From Microbacterium sp. 4R-513 (GTDB taxonomy: Bacteria; Actinomycetota; Actinomycetes; Actinomycetales; Microbacteriaceae): a stretch of 64,000 nt of DNA. The stretch is from the NCBI RefSeq assembly GCF_011046485.1, contig NZ_CP049256.1, forward strand, positions 2,666,001-2,730,000, written 5' to 3'. The notes below the pieces were generated by a model, which had not been told where the DNA came from, did no database searches, and saw nothing but the letters and a program-made list of their open reading frames with translations. Below are positions 52,017 through 63,346 of the stretch, piece after piece; the first letter of the stretch is position 1, and each line of letters opens with the position of its first letter. The position numbers and the translations under genes are program-made.

Positions 52017-52775
52017 TCAGCCGTGGACGACCCGCAGGAACTCGGCGATCGTCTCCTCCGGCTTGTCGCGGTGCGGCGAGTGGCCCGCACCCTTGACGAC
52101 CGAGACGGTGACGTGCGGGTTCTTCCGCACCTCCTCGACGAGCCGGCCCTTGAAGATCGAGTAGACCTGCGGGTCGGACGCGATGATGTGGGTGGGCACC
52201 AGCAGGTGGGCCGCGGCATCCCGGACATCCCACTGGGCATTCTGGGTGCTGGTCTGCTCGACCGCCCATCGGCTCGCCTGCTGGGCGGAGAGGGCCTTCA
52301 GCTCGACGTCCTGCTCGTGCCAGGTCGGGTGCTCGGCGCGGACCGCGGCGACGGTCGGGTCGGCGAACGAGCGCTCCTGCGACTCGCGCACGATGTCGCG
52401 GTCGTGGTCGCCGAGGTGGATGGCGGGATCGATGAGGATGAGGCGGCGGGTCCAGCCGAAGTGGTCGGCCGCCGCGCGGGTCGCCGCTGCGCCGCCGAGG
52501 GAGTGCGCGACGACGAGGTCCCAGTGGTCGCGGCCGGCGGGGACCGCGACCCGCAGATCGGCGGCGTACGCGTCGATCGAGTAGTCGAGCGCACGCGGAG
52601 CGGTGCCGTGTCCGCGCAGGTCGACCGCGACGGCGTGCCAGCCGGCGTCGGCGAGCGCCACGCCGTAGCGCCACATGAGGGCGCCGTTGGATCCGAGACC
52701 GTGGGCGAGGAGAGCGTGGCGCGAGGACGAGGGGTCGCCCCAGGACAGCGTCGGAAGGGTCACGGGAGCAGGCAT
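52017..52775 (-). CDS. Alpha/beta hydrolase
   Basis: 252 residues from ATG at 52775. The oxyanion loop is LLAHGLGSNGALMW. The nucleophile elbow is VVAHSLGGAA with Ser about 94, the acid is probably in LLVPTHIIASDPQVY, and the catalytic His is in VKGAGHSPHRDKPE. Typical small soluble esterase or C-C hydrolase. Substrate unknown; no pathway neighbour. Confidence 0.9.
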   Translation of the reverse strand: MPAPVTLPTLSWGDPSSSRHALLAHGLGSNGALMWRYGVALADAGWHAVAVDLRGHGTAPRALDYSIDAYAADLRVAVPAGRDHWDLVVAHSLGGAAATRAAADHFGWTRRLILIDPAIHLGDHDRDIVRESQERSFADPTVAAVRAEHPTWHEQDVELKALSAQQASRWAVEQTSTQNAQWDVRDAAAHLLVPTHIIASDPQVYSIFKGRLVEEVRKNPHVTVSVVKGAGHSPHRDKPEETIAEFLRVVHG

Positions 52776-52829
52776 GCGCCCAGCATATGGGCGGCCCCGA
52801 GGCGCTTCGCACGCGAGAGGATGGAGGGC

Positions 52830-53234
52830 ATGATCTCCACGGAACTGGCCGTCGCCCTGAGGGATGCGGGGCTGATCTGGCACCCGCGCTCGGGCGACCG
52901 GTTCCAGCTCGACGAGCCCGAGTTCGAGGCCGACATCTTCACCGTCAGCGAGATGACGATCGAACCGCGGGAGTACCCGACGGGCAAGATCCTCGCCTTC
53001 AACGGCACGACGGAATGGGCCCTCGACTCGGTGGCGCTCGAGGATGCGCTGTGGCTCCCGGGGGAGGACCAGCTGCGCGAGATGCTTCGGGGCGCGTTCA
53101 AGTCGCTCCGGCGACTGCCCGACACGCACCAGGTCGAGATCGAGGTCGGGGGAGTGCGCTCCGTCTTCGAGCATCCCGAGCCGGCCGACGCGTACGCCCT
53201 GGCCGTGCTGCAGCTGCTGCGCCATCTGGAGTGA
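52830..53234 (+). CDS. Conserved hypothetical protein, 134 aa (sometimes called CpaE-like)
   Basis: ATG at 52830 with GGAGGGC directly upstream. Starts MISTELAVALRDAGLIWHPR, with 'DIFTVSEMTIEPREYPTGKI' and 'FNGTTEWALDSVALEDALWL' as conserved-looking blocks, and a C-terminal helix AYALAVLQLLRHLE. I recall homologues across Microbacteriaceae labelled pilus assembly protein CpaE, but there is no P-loop and the label is probably wrong. Cytosolic, acidic, function unknown. Divergent from the hydrolase with 54 bases between starts. Confidence 0.75.
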   Translation: MISTELAVALRDAGLIWHPRSGDRFQLDEPEFEADIFTVSEMTIEPREYPTGKILAFNGTTEWALDSVALEDALWLPGEDQLREMLRGAFKSLRRLPDTHQVEIEVGGVRSVFEHPEPADAYALAVLQLLRHLE

Positions 53235-53252
53235 GCGCGCCGGCTCCTTCGC

Positions 53253-54458
53253 TCACGTGATGGTGGGCACGGGCTCCGTGTCGGGGATGGGGCTCGCATC
53301 GCGACCCCGGAGGTCGGGGAACGAGCGGACGAAGACCGCCGAGACTAGGAACCCCACGACGGCGAAGGATGCAGCCGCCCAGTAAGCGCCCTGCGGGCCG
53401 GTGCCGTCGATGAGGAACCCGGCGATCGCCGAGCCGGCGGCGGCGCCGATGAGCTGGCCGGTCGCGATCCATCCGAAGGACTCGGCCGTCTCGCTGAACT
53501 TCACGCTCGCCGAGGTCATGGCGAACATGACCGCGAGGGCGGGTGCGATGCCGATGCCCGCGATGACGAGCGATCCGCCGAGCCAGAAGACGTTGAGCGA
53601 GAACGTCGTGAGCACGAGACCGGCCGCCACGATGCCGAAGCGGCGCGCCATCGCCCACGGGCCGATCGGGATGTGGCCGAAGGTGAGACCTCCGGCGAGG
53701 CTGCCGATCGAGAAGACGGCGAGGACGATCCCGGCTTCCAGTCCGCCGTGGCCGAACGACGCGACCACACCGGCCTCGACGGCGGCACACGCGCCGATCA
53801 GGAGGAAGCCGGTGACCGTGGCGAGGAGCACGGCAGGTTTGCCGAGCACCTTGCCGATACTGCGGCGGCTGCGGGGGATGCGCACGCGGCCGACCTCGGG
53901 GGAGAGGATGAACCACGCACCGCCGCCGATGAGGATCACGACGATGAGGAGGAGCGCCTGCACCGTGCCCACCTGGGTCGCGACGAAGGTGATGAGCACC
54001 GGCGCGATGATCCAGATGATCTCCTGCAGCGACGCGTCCAGCGAGAACAGCGGCGTGAGCTGGCGCGAGTTGACCATCTTGGGGTAGATCGTGCGCACGG
54101 CGGACTGGATCGGCGGCGTCGAGAGGCCCGCGACGAGACCGAGGGCCATGTAGCCCGGCAGAGGGAGCTGGAGGAGCGCGAGCGCTGTGATCGCCGCGGC
54201 GCAGATCACGAGGGTCGTCGTGAGCACGCGGCGCATGCCCCAGATGCCCATCCATCTGCTGGTGACGGGGCCGGCGATCGCCTGGCCCACCGAGGTCGCC
54301 GCGAGGACGAGTCCCGCCTGCCCGTAGGAGCCCGTCACCTGCTCGATGTGGAGCAGGATCGCCAGGCTTGTCATCCCGTTCGGGAAGCGCGCCGTCAGCT
54401 GCGCCGCGATGATGCGGGCGACGCCGGGTGTGCGCAGCAGTTCGCGGTACCCGGCCAT
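53253..54458 (-). CDS. MFS transporter, 12 TM
   Basis: 401 residues with about 12 membrane helices. Begins MAGYRELLRTPGVARIIAAQ, with a partial motif A on the 2-3 loop (GPVTSRWMGIWGMRRVLTTT) and a long run of Gly/Ala-rich helices. The central loop IPRSRRSIGKVLGKPAVLLA divides two six-helix halves. Substrate not readable; the general layout is like uncharacterised actinobacterial exporters. Convergent with the small CpaE-like gene. Confidence 0.88.
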   Translation of the reverse strand: MAGYRELLRTPGVARIIAAQLTARFPNGMTSLAILLHIEQVTGSYGQAGLVLAATSVGQAIAGPVTSRWMGIWGMRRVLTTTLVICAAAITALALLQLPLPGYMALGLVAGLSTPPIQSAVRTIYPKMVNSRQLTPLFSLDASLQEIIWIIAPVLITFVATQVGTVQALLLIVVILIGGGAWFILSPEVGRVRIPRSRRSIGKVLGKPAVLLATVTGFLLIGACAAVEAGVVASFGHGGLEAGIVLAVFSIGSLAGGLTFGHIPIGPWAMARRFGIVAAGLVLTTFSLNVFWLGGSLVIAGIGIAPALAVMFAMTSASVKFSETAESFGWIATGQLIGAAAGSAIAGFLIDGTGPQGAYWAAASFAVVGFLVSAVFVRSFPDLRGRDASPIPDTEPVPTIT

Positions 54459-54734
54459 CCCTCCACGCTATCGCGGGGGGTCGCGGCGGTGCGACGGGAG
54501 GGGTGGGGTGCGACACGCCGAGCGCGTCCGCGACACGCCGACACGACCGTCCACAGCCGAATCCATGTCGGTGGGCAGGCGTAGCGTCCGAACCTGTGGA
54601 TGGATGTGGCCGAGGCATCCGAAATCAGCGTGATCCAGGCGTTTTACAGGTTCGGGAGAATCTCGCCGCCTGTGGATGAAACGGTGGAGAAGCTGTGTTG
54701 TACATGTTGAGAACGGTGGAAAACTACACGGATG

Positions 54735-54789
54735 TAACTACTAGCCCTTGTGGTGCTATCCAATGTCGGTACCCATATGTAGTATTGGG
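54735..54789 (+). promoter_or_regulatory. AT-rich nrd control region with possible NrdR boxes
   Basis: Two imperfect dyads resembling NrdR boxes, ACTACTAGCCCTTGTGG (about 54737-54753) and CCCATATGTAGTATTGGG (54772-54789), lie about 35 bases apart upstream of nrdH. NrdR normally binds paired boxes at such distance in ribonucleotide reductase promoters. The match to consensus is modest. The rest of the 388-base gap 54459-54846 holds no gene; three DnaA-box-like nonamers are noted in the findings. Confidence 0.4.
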
Positions 54790-54846
54790 ATCCCGGTGGG
54801 GGGACCGCCGGTCAGAACACCGGATGTGAGGGGAGAACAGATACTC

Positions 54847-55080
54847 ATGGCGATCACGGTCTATACGAAGCCCGCCTGTGTGCAGTGCAACGCGACTTAC
54901 CGCGCGCTCGACTCGAAGGGCATCGAATACGAGGTCCACGACCTCTCTCAAGACCCCGCCGCGCTCGAGCAGGTGAAGGCCCTCGGGTACCTGCAGGCGC
55001 CCGTCGTCATCACCGACGAAGACCACTGGTCGGGCTTCCGTCCCGACAAGATCGACGAGCTCGCCGCCCGTCTGGCCTGA
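54847..55080 (+). CDS. nrdH: Glutaredoxin-like NrdH
   Basis: 77 residues. Thioredoxin-fold electron donor for class Ib ribonucleotide reductase. It has the CVQC redox pair in [20 protein letters not shown] and the conserved [20 protein letters not shown] that NrdH shares with thioredoxin-reductase-dependent donors. GGGGAGAA lies upstream of the ATG. First gene of nrdHIEF. Confidence 0.95.
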   Translation: MAITVYTKPACVQCNATYRALDSKGIEYEVHDLSQDPAALEQVKALGYLQAPVVITDEDHWSGFRPDKIDELAARLA

Positions 55081-55135
55081 CCCCTTCGCGGAGCTCAGGG
55101 CCCCGTCGGGATCTGCGCTCGGAGAAGGGAGAATC

Positions 55136-55570
55136 ATGAGCGCCGTAGCAACATCCGCGCCTCTGCTCGTCTACTTCTCGAGCGTGTCGGGCAACACCGC
55201 GCGCTTCATCGAGAAGCTCGGACTTCCCTCCGTTCGGATTCCCCTTCACTCCGGTGAGCCTTCGCTCGTCGTCGATGAGCCGTTCGTCCTGGTCACTCCC
55301 ACGTACGGGGGTGGCCAGGGTCGGGGCGAGGAGAAGGGCGCCGTGCCCAAGCAGGTGATCCGGTTCCTCAACGACGAGCGCAACCGCGCTCACCTCCGCG
55401 GAGTCATCTCCGCGGGCAACACCAACTTCGGCGACGCCTTCTGCCTCGCCGGCGACATCATCAGCCGCAAGTGTTCTGTGCCCCACTTGTACCGGCTAGA
55501 GGTATTCGGCACGCCAGAAGATGTGGATCGCGTGAGCGACGGATTGGAACGATGGTGGAAGCAGCACTGA
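55136..55570 (+). CDS. nrdI: Flavodoxin-like NrdI
   Basis: 144 residues. Flavodoxin fold with an FMN-binding loop [20 protein letters not shown], then [20 protein letters not shown] and [20 protein letters not shown]. It delivers oxidant (superoxide/peroxide) to assemble the dimanganese-tyrosyl radical in NrdF. GAGAAGGGAGA lies upstream of the ATG at 55136. Its 3' end overlaps the nrdE start by 19 bases. Confidence 0.95.
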   Translation: MSAVATSAPLLVYFSSVSGNTARFIEKLGLPSVRIPLHSGEPSLVVDEPFVLVTPTYGGGQGRGEEKGAVPKQVIRFLNDERNRAHLRGVISAGNTNFGDAFCLAGDIISRKCSVPHLYRLEVFGTPEDVDRVSDGLERWWKQH

Positions 55571-57708
55571 AAGAGACCGACTTCAAGACGGATCCGCGTT
55601 TCGAGGGGCTCGACTATCACGCCCTCAACGCGATGCTCAACCTCTACGGCCCGGACGGGAAGATCCAGTTCGACGCCGACCGCCGCGCTGCCCGCGAGTA
55701 CTTCCTGCAGCACGTCAACCAGAACACCGTCTTCTTCCACTCGCTCAAGGAGCGCCTCGACTACCTCGTCGAGAAGGAGTACTACGAGCCCGAGGTGCTC
55801 GCGAAGTACCCGTTCGAATTCATCCAGCAGCTCAATGACCGGGCGTACGGCAAGAAGTTCCGCTTCGACACGTTCCTCGGCGCGTTCAAGTACTACACGA
55901 GCTACACGCTCAAGACCTTCGACGGCAAGCGCTACCTCGAGCGGTTCGAGGACCGCGTCGTCATGACGGCGCTCGGCCTCGCCGACGGTGACCAGGAGCT
56001 CGCGACGGCGCTCGTCGACGAGATAATCTCGGGCCGCTTCCAGCCCGCGACGCCGACGTTCCTCAACACCGGCAAGGCGCAGCGCGGCGAGCTCGTGTCG
56101 TGCTTCCTGCTGCGCATCGAAGACAACATGGAGTCGATCGCCCGCGGCATCAACTCGGCGCTGCAGCTCTCCAAGCGCGGCGGCGGCGTCGCACTCCTGC
56201 TCTCGAACATCCGAGAGGCCGGCGCGCCGATCAAGCAGATCGAGAACCAGTCGTCGGGGATCATCCCCGTCATGAAGCTCCTCGAAGACAGCTTCAGCTA
56301 CGCCAACCAGCTCGGCGCGCGCCAGGGCGCCGGCGCCGTGTACCTCTCGGCGCACCACCCCGACATCCTCCGCTTCCTCGACACGAAGCGCGAGAACGCC
56401 GACGAGAAGATCCGCATCAAGACGCTCTCGCTCGGTGTCGTCATCCCCGACATCACCTTCGAGCTGGCCAAGAACGACGAGGACATGTACCTCTTCTCGC
56501 CGTACGACGTCGAGAAGGTGTACGGCGTGCCCTTCGGCGACATCTCGGTCACCGAGAAGTACCGCGAGATGGTGGATGACGCGCGCATCAAGAAGACGAA
56601 GATCAACGCGCGGGAGTTCTTCCAGACGCTCGCCGAGATCCAGTTCGAGTCGGGTTACCCGTACATCATGTTCGAGGACACGGTGAACAAGGCGAACCCG
56701 ATCAAGGGGCGCATCAACATGTCCAACCTCTGCAGCGAGATCCTGCAGGTGAACACGCCCACGACGTACAACGAAGACCTCTCGTACGCCGAGATCGGCA
56801 AGGACATCTCCTGCAACCTCGGCTCGATGAACATCGCTCTGGCGATGGACGGCGGCGACCTCGGCCAGACGGTCGAGACGGCGATCCGCGCCCTGACCGC
56901 GGTGAGCAACCAGAGCCACATCGCCTCGGTGCGCTCGATCGAGGACGGCAACGACCGTTCGCACGCGATCGGCCTCGGCCAGATGAACCTGCACGGATAC
57001 CTCGCTCGCGAGCACGTGCGGTACGGGTCCGAAGAGGGTCTCGACTTCACCAACATCTACTTCTACACGGTGCTGTTCCACGCGCTGCGGGCATCGAACC
57101 GCATCGCGATCGAGCGCGGTCAGGCCTTCGACGGCTTCGCCGACTCGACCTACGCGTCGGGCGAGTTCTTCGACAAGTACATCGACCAGGCGTGGGAGCC
57201 CCAGACCGAGAAGACGAAGGAGCTCTTCGCCGGCATCCCGATCCCGACGCAGGACGACTGGCGTGCGCTGAAGGCGTCGATCCAGGAGCACGGCATCTAC
57301 AACCAGAACCTGCAGGCCGTGCCCCCGACCGGCTCGATCTCGTACATCAACAATTCGACGAGCTCGATCCACCCGATCGCGTCGAAGATCGAGATCCGCA
57401 AGGAAGGCAAGATCGGCCGCGTCTACTACCCGGCGCCGTTCATGACGAACGAGAACCTCGAGTACTACGAGGACGCGTACGAGATCGGCTACGAGAAGGT
57501 CATCGACACGTACGCCGCCGCGACGCAGCACGTCGACCAGGGCCTGTCGCTCACGCTGTTCTTCAAGGACACGGCGACCACGCGCGACATCAACAAGGCC
57601 CAGATCTACGCATGGCGCAAGGGCATCAAGACGATCTACTACATCCGCCTGCGTCAGATGGCGCTCGAGGGCACCGAGCTCGACCAGTGCGTCTCGTGCA
57701 TGCTCTGA
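55552..57708 (+). CDS. nrdE: Class Ib ribonucleotide reductase, large subunit
   Basis: 718 residues. Reduces NDPs to dNDPs. Active-site features: the first redox Cys in '[15 protein letters not shown]', the thiyl-radical region in [20 protein letters not shown], and the C-terminal relay CVSCML that accepts electrons from NrdH. It lacks the long N-terminal ATP cone of class Ia enzymes, as expected for NrdE. ATG at 55552 lies inside nrdI, an overlap that fits coupling. Confidence 0.97.
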   Translation: MVEAALKETDFKTDPRFEGLDYHALNAMLNLYGPDGKIQFDADRRAAREYFLQHVNQNTVFFHSLKERLDYLVEKEYYEPEVLAKYPFEFIQQLNDRAYGKKFRFDTFLGAFKYYTSYTLKTFDGKRYLERFEDRVVMTALGLADGDQELATALVDEIISGRFQPATPTFLNTGKAQRGELVSCFLLRIEDNMESIARGINSALQLSKRGGGVALLLSNIREAGAPIKQIENQSSGIIPVMKLLEDSFSYANQLGARQGAGAVYLSAHHPDILRFLDTKRENADEKIRIKTLSLGVVIPDITFELAKNDEDMYLFSPYDVEKVYGVPFGDISVTEKYREMVDDARIKKTKINAREFFQTLAEIQFESGYPYIMFEDTVNKANPIKGRINMSNLCSEILQVNTPTTYNEDLSYAEIGKDISCNLGSMNIALAMDGGDLGQTVETAIRALTAVSNQSHIASVRSIEDGNDRSHAIGLGQMNLHGYLAREHVRYGSEEGLDFTNIYFYTVLFHALRASNRIAIERGQAFDGFADSTYASGEFFDKYIDQAWEPQTEKTKELFAGIPIPTQDDWRALKASIQEHGIYNQNLQAVPPTGSISYINNSTSSIHPIASKIEIRKEGKIGRVYYPAPFMTNENLEYYEDAYEIGYEKVIDTYAAATQHVDQGLSLTLFFKDTATTRDINKAQIYAWRKGIKTIYYIRLRQMALEGTELDQCVSCML

Positions 57709-58731
<1,023 letters not shown>

Positions 58732-58767
58732 TCTCCCGATTCTGACTCCGGCCCGAAACGGCTGGTC

Positions 58768-58807
58768 AGAGGCCCGGATTCGCAGGATTCTGCGGATTCG
58801 GGCCTCT
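58768..58807 (+). terminator. Terminator of the nrd operon
   Basis: AGAGGCCCG (58768-58776) pairs with CGGGCCTCT (58799-58807), extended inward by CAG/CTG and neighbours with two mismatches to about 18 bases. Followed by CTTGTGCCTTCTC. Confidence 0.8.
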
Positions 58808-58972
58808 CTTGTGCCTTCTCTCGAGAGACAGAGGAGGACAGCAATGAACAGGAATGGCCGTTCGGTGTGGCACGGCGGTGGCACGCGCCCACCTTGTAGG
58901 GGAGAGCGGGGTGGCTCAGCATCCGGAATTCGGGTTCGTCGTGCCATCGGACTCGTGCCACATCGTGCCACT

Positions 58973-59155
58973 TCACGTGCTGGCGATTCGGGGAAATGCC
59001 CGATCAAAAGGTCTTCTAAGGGTCCCGTCTTTGTCGACAACCTGTCTCATGGGGACCGGGTCATCCGCGTGCGCGGCGGCGGGCACGAAGGAGAACATAG
59101 CGGCGACCGATGTCGCCGCCAGGACTCCTGCGCCCGTCTTTCGGTACTTCGTCAT
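58973..59155 (-). CDS. Small secreted peptide with Sec signal
   Basis: 60 residues from ATG at 59155 with GGAAGGA upstream. Signal peptide: MTKYRKTGAG, hydrophobic VLAATSVAAMFSFVPAAAHA, cleavage after AHA. The mature part is only about 30 residues and basic (VVDKDGTLRRPFDRAFPRI). No family recognised. Either a genuine small exported peptide or the start of a truncated larger protein. The rest of 58808-59369 shows no other gene. Confidence 0.5.
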   Translation of the reverse strand: MTKYRKTGAGVLAATSVAAMFSFVPAAAHADDPVPMRQVVDKDGTLRRPFDRAFPRIAST

Positions 59156-59369
59156 ACCGTGGACATCCTTCCGAGGGATCAGAAGCGGCCGCAGACTCCC
59201 GTTGGGCACAGCGTCGTACCGGAGTCGCCGTGGAAAACAGGGTTTAAAAACCGAATTTAAAACTCATCATGGCATCGCGAGGAACCGACCACAGTGGATC
59301 TTCACGGTAAGCGACGCTGGGCACCCGCCACGCACCTCGAGCTGGCTTCCCCGCTCTCGGCCGCCGACC

Positions 59370-60254
59370 TCAGGCTTTGTGCGCGTCCCGGTAGGCGGAA
59401 GGGCTCATGCCGTGGATGCGGCGGAAGTGGCGCGAGAAGTACAGCGGGTCCGCGTATCCCACCGCCGCGGCCACCTCGCCGATCGACGACCGCGTCGTGT
59501 CGAGCAGCGTGCGGGCGCGCGCCATCCGCAGCGACGTGTGGAAGGCGCCCGGGCCGCTCCCCGTCGCCGACCGGAACAGCGCGCTCAGATGGGAGGGCGA
59601 CACCCCGACGAGCGCGGCGATCTCGCCGACGCTGATCGTCCCGTCGACGCGTGCTTCGAGATAGCGCATCGCCCGTTCGAGCGCGGAGCCGTCGGTGGGA
59701 AGCGCACTATCCGCGGCGAGAAGCGTGAGCAGGTGTGACGCCGTGCCCGATGCGACCGTCAATTGCACTGGCGTGAGCCGCCGCTCGAGGAGGGTGGTCA
59801 GCTCGTCGAAGAGGGCGACCAGCCGGTCCAGCGAGCGGACCGGAGTCGCGCGCCGCAGGGTGGCGAGAGGAGCGGTGAGGTCCGCGGCATCTGTCCCTCG
59901 CACGTGCGCCCACCAGATCGTCCATGGATTGGCTCCGGATGCCTCGTACTGATGCGCCGTGCGGGCAGGGATGACGGCCGCGGTCGACGGTGTGAGCGCG
60001 AAGTCCTCGCCGCCGATTCGGACGGTGCCTGAGCCCGCGGTGCACAGCAGGACGATCGTCTCCTCGATTCCGTGAGCGCGTGTCATCCGGTGGCCGATGG
60101 CACGCGGGAAGTGCCCGACATCCGTGACCGTGACGCGCCGCGTGACCGGCCGCGACAGGGCTTGTTCCACCTGAGGGCGGGGGACGACGCACAGCCGCTG
60201 GTTGGGGAAGCCGTCCGATCGGTAATGGGGTGCGAGATCCGTCGTTTTGTCCAT
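59370..60254 (-). CDS. AraC-family transcription regulator
   Basis: 294 residues from ATG at 60254 with GAGGAAG upstream. N-terminal cupin sensor: TIVLLCTAGSGTVRIGGEDF, LTPSTAAVIPARTAHQYEAS and NPWTIWWAHVRG. The C-terminal double HTH has ISVGEIAALVGVSPSHLSAL and 'SSIGEVAAAVGYADPLYFSR', ending HFRRIHGMSPSAYRDAHKA. This type activates sugar genes on ligand binding. It is divergent from the DUF5107 gene with 110 bases between starts and probably controls it. Confidence 0.93.
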   Translation of the reverse strand: MDKTTDLAPHYRSDGFPNQRLCVVPRPQVEQALSRPVTRRVTVTDVGHFPRAIGHRMTRAHGIEETIVLLCTAGSGTVRIGGEDFALTPSTAAVIPARTAHQYEASGANPWTIWWAHVRGTDAADLTAPLATLRRATPVRSLDRLVALFDELTTLLERRLTPVQLTVASGTASHLLTLLAADSALPTDGSALERAMRYLEARVDGTISVGEIAALVGVSPSHLSALFRSATGSGPGAFHTSLRMARARTLLDTTRSSIGEVAAAVGYADPLYFSRHFRRIHGMSPSAYRDAHKA

Positions 60255-60364
60255 GCTCTTCCTCGAATCCACCATACTCCCGCGGTCCTGCGCCCCGTAG
60301 TGTCGCCGACGGTGTGAGCCGGTCGTCCTGCAAACGGTGCCCCGCCGCACAGAAGGGAATCGCC

Positions 60365-63346
60365 ATGATCACTGAACAGCCCGCCCGTGGGATGCCGGCT
60401 CCTGCGGCCGAGGTCGGTGGGACGAGCCCGAAGATCTCGCTCCCCGCGCCGCCGTCCGCTCTGGCCGAGGCCTTGGATGCCGGCGGCGCCGTCGCCTGGG
60501 AGCAGCCGCTCTCCGTCCACACCTACGAAGCCGCCGTGCCGAGCCCCTACCCGATGTTCCTGGATCAGCGCGTGTATCAGGGGTCGAGTGGCGCGGTCTA
60601 TCCGCTCCCCTTCACCGAAGCCGTCGCCGAGGCCGGCGCTCCGCGGGAATGGCGAGCGGTTCACCTCGAGAACCGCTACCTTCGGCTCGTGGTGCTGCCC
60701 GAGCTGGGGGGTCGCATCCACATCGGCTACGACAAGACCACCGACTACGACTTCTTCTATCGCAACAACGTCATCAAGCCGGCGCTCGTCGGCCTCGCCG
60801 GCCCCTGGATCAGCGGCGGCGTCGAGTTCAACTGGCCGCAGCACCATCGTCCCGCCACCTATCTCCCCGTCGAGACGACGATCGAGACAGCCGACGACGG
60901 CAGCGTGACGGTGTGGTGCCACGACCACGATCCGTTCGCCCGCATGTCGGGCCAGCACGGGGTGCGGATCCGCCCCGACAGCAGCCTCGTCGAACTCGTC
61001 GTCCGCCTGCACAACCGCACCAAGGAACGGCAGACCTTCCTGTGGTGGGCGAACGTCGCGGCACGCGTACACGATGACTACCAGTCGTTCTTCCCCGAGG
61101 ACGTCCGCTACGTCGCCGACCACGCGCGGCGCGCCCTGTCGGCCTTCCCCGCTGCCGACCGGCCCTACTACGGGGTCGACTACGCCGCGCTGGCGGCGGA
61201 GCGACCGGGTGCCGATCGGATCGACTGGTACCGGAACATCCCCGTCCCGACGTCGTACATGATCGTCGACTCGCAAGAGGACTTCTTCGGCGGTTACGAC
61301 CACGCGGCCGGGGCTGGATTCGTGCATTGGGCCGAGCGGCGCATCTCTCCCGGAAAGAAGCAGTGGACCTGGGGCAACGCCCCGTTCGGCCACGCGTGGG
61401 ACGCGCAGCTGACCGACGGAGACGGCCCGTACGTCGAGCTGATGGCCGGTGTCTACACCGACAACCAGCCCGACTTCAGCTGGCTCATGCCCGGCGAGAC
61501 GAAGGAGTTCAGTCAGTACTGGTATCCGATCCCCGACATCGGTCCGGCGCACCAGGCGACGACAGATGCAGCGCTTCATGTCGGGCGGGCGCCCGGTCGG
61601 CTCGAGGTGCGCTCCGCCGTGACGGCTCGCCAGCAGGCTGCAACGCTGTCGATCCTCCGCGCCGGAGAGGTGGTCGCGACGCGCACCGCCGACCTGGTTC
61701 CGGGGACGACGCTGGCCCTGACGGCCGAGGTCGAGACCGAGGGAGACCTCGAGGTGCAGCTGCGCGACCACCGAGGGCGCCTGCTCGTCGGCTGGCACCT
61801 GATCGCCCGTGACGACGAGGAGCCGTGGGTCGCCGAGGAGCCGCCGGCGCCCGCGGCCATCGCCTCGGTCGAGGAGCTCTACCTCACCGGCCTTCACCTG
61901 AGCCAGTACCGTCACCCGACGCGGTCGCCGCTTCCGTACTGGGAGGCCGCGCTCGACCTCGACTCGGGAGACGTGCGCACGAATCTGGCTCTCGCCGACC
62001 GCGAGTACCGTGCGGGTCACTACGTCCGAGCGCTCGGTCGCATCGATCTCGCGCTCGCGCGGCTCACCCGCCGCAATGCGAACCCTCTCGACGCGGAAGC
62101 GTTCTACCTTCGCGGACTCGTCCTCGCTCGACTCGGTCGCCGCGAAGAGGCGGAGCAGGCGTGGGGCAAGGCCGGCTGGGACGCCCGCTGGGCGGCGCCC
62201 GCGGGATTCGCTCTCGCGCAGTCGCTCGCTCACCGCGGCCGCGTGCGCGCGAGCCTTCGCGTGCTGGACGATCTCGACCGCACTGCCGGCTACGACGCGC
62301 GGCGTCCGGCGCTGCGGGCGATCCTGCTGCGCCGGCTCGGCGAGCGGGTCCAGGCGGCCGAGGTGATCGACCGGGCGCTGACGATAGATCCGCTCGATGC
62401 CACCCTGCGCTTCCTGTCGGGGGCTCGCATCGACGGTGACGCCGGACTGCTCCTCGACATCGCCCTCGACCTCCGCGATGCCGGCGAGACCGACGCAGCC
62501 CTGGAGCTGCTGGCGGACGTCGCGTCGGCCCCCGCGACCGGGTCGGGGAACGTCGGCCCCACCGCTCACTATCTCGCCGCCGCGCTGCTCGATGAAGTGG
62601 GAAGGGGGACGGATGCCTCGGCCCAGCGCCTCGCCGCACAGCACGCCGACGCGACGTGGGCCTTTCCGCACGGCCTGGAGGCTCTCGATGCTCTGAACGC
62701 GGCACTCGCCGCAAACCCTGCCGACGTCACCGCACGGTCGCTGCGAGGGATGCTCCACTATGCGCAGGGCCGACGGCGGGCCGCGGTGGCGGACTGGAAC
62801 GCCGCCATCGAAGCCGGGGCCGAGTCGCCGGTGCTCCTGCGCAACGCCGGTCTGGCCGCGTACAACATAGAACACGACGACGACAAGGCGCGGGCGCTGT
62901 ACGAACGAGCGATCGAACTCGCACCCGACGACCCGAGGCTGCGGTACGAGCTGGATCAGCTCGCGATCAGACTCGGCGACACGTCCGCTGAGCGGCTGTC
63001 CCGCCTCCGTCCGGTCGAGCATCTCGTCCTCGAGCGGGACGACTTCACCATCGCCTACGTCCGGTTGCTGGTCGCCGAACGCGACGCCTCCTCAGCGTTG
63101 CGGATCCTGACGACGCGCACGTTCCACCCCTGGGAGGGTGGTGAGGGTGAGGCGCTCGCCGCGTGGGACGAGACACTGGCGGCGCTCGGGATGCCTCCCG
63201 CCGACCCTCCCGCGTCGCTCGGCGAGGCTCGCGCGGCGTACGTTCCTCCGGTCGCCCGACGGGACGACGGTGAGACGGACTACTTCGCGACGAGCCTTCC
63301 GGAGATGCTCCTGTTCCGTCGCGAAGACCTCCCCGACGTCGACTGA
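60365..63346 (+). CDS. DUF5107 domain protein with TPR repeats
   Basis: 993 residues from ATG at 60365 with AGAAGGGAATCG upstream. The N-terminal about 400 residues carry DUF5107: RYLRLVVLPELGGRIHIGYD, then 'GGVEFNWPQHHRPATYLPVE', 'RTKERQTFLWWANVAARVHD' and 'NAPFGHAWDAQLTDGDGPYV'. The fold resembles galactose-mutarotase-like beta-sandwiches. The C-terminal half is a series of TPR-like helical hairpins (DAEAFYLRGLVLARLGRREE, SLRGMLHYAQGRRRAAVADW, ALYERAIELAPDDPRLRYEL). No signal peptide. Its stop overlaps the aldose-epimerase start (TGATG), so both act in one carbohydrate pathway. Confidence 0.88.
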   Translation: MITEQPARGMPAPAAEVGGTSPKISLPAPPSALAEALDAGGAVAWEQPLSVHTYEAAVPSPYPMFLDQRVYQGSSGAVYPLPFTEAVAEAGAPREWRAVHLENRYLRLVVLPELGGRIHIGYDKTTDYDFFYRNNVIKPALVGLAGPWISGGVEFNWPQHHRPATYLPVETTIETADDGSVTVWCHDHDPFARMSGQHGVRIRPDSSLVELVVRLHNRTKERQTFLWWANVAARVHDDYQSFFPEDVRYVADHARRALSAFPAADRPYYGVDYAALAAERPGADRIDWYRNIPVPTSYMIVDSQEDFFGGYDHAAGAGFVHWAERRISPGKKQWTWGNAPFGHAWDAQLTDGDGPYVELMAGVYTDNQPDFSWLMPGETKEFSQYWYPIPDIGPAHQATTDAALHVGRAPGRLEVRSAVTARQQAATLSILRAGEVVATRTADLVPGTTLALTAEVETEGDLEVQLRDHRGRLLVGWHLIARDDEEPWVAEEPPAPAAIASVEELYLTGLHLSQYRHPTRSPLPYWEAALDLDSGDVRTNLALADREYRAGHYVRALGRIDLALARLTRRNANPLDAEAFYLRGLVLARLGRREEAEQAWGKAGWDARWAAPAGFALAQSLAHRGRVRASLRVLDDLDRTAGYDARRPALRAILLRRLGERVQAAEVIDRALTIDPLDATLRFLSGARIDGDAGLLLDIALDLRDAGETDAALELLADVASAPATGSGNVGPTAHYLAAALLDEVGRGTDASAQRLAAQHADATWAFPHGLEALDALNAALAANPADVTARSLRGMLHYAQGRRRAAVADWNAAIEAGAESPVLLRNAGLAAYNIEHDDDKARALYERAIELAPDDPRLRYELDQLAIRLGDTSAERLSRLRPVEHLVLERDDFTIAYVRLLVAERDASSALRILTTRTFHPWEGGEGEALAAWDETLAALGMPPADPPASLGEARAAYVPPVARRDDGETDYFATSLPEMLLFRREDLPDVD

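Noticed and set aside
60083..63022. 979-codon minus-strand open frame opposite the DUF5107 gene
   Set aside because: Antisense shadow; composition and lack of motifs rule it out.
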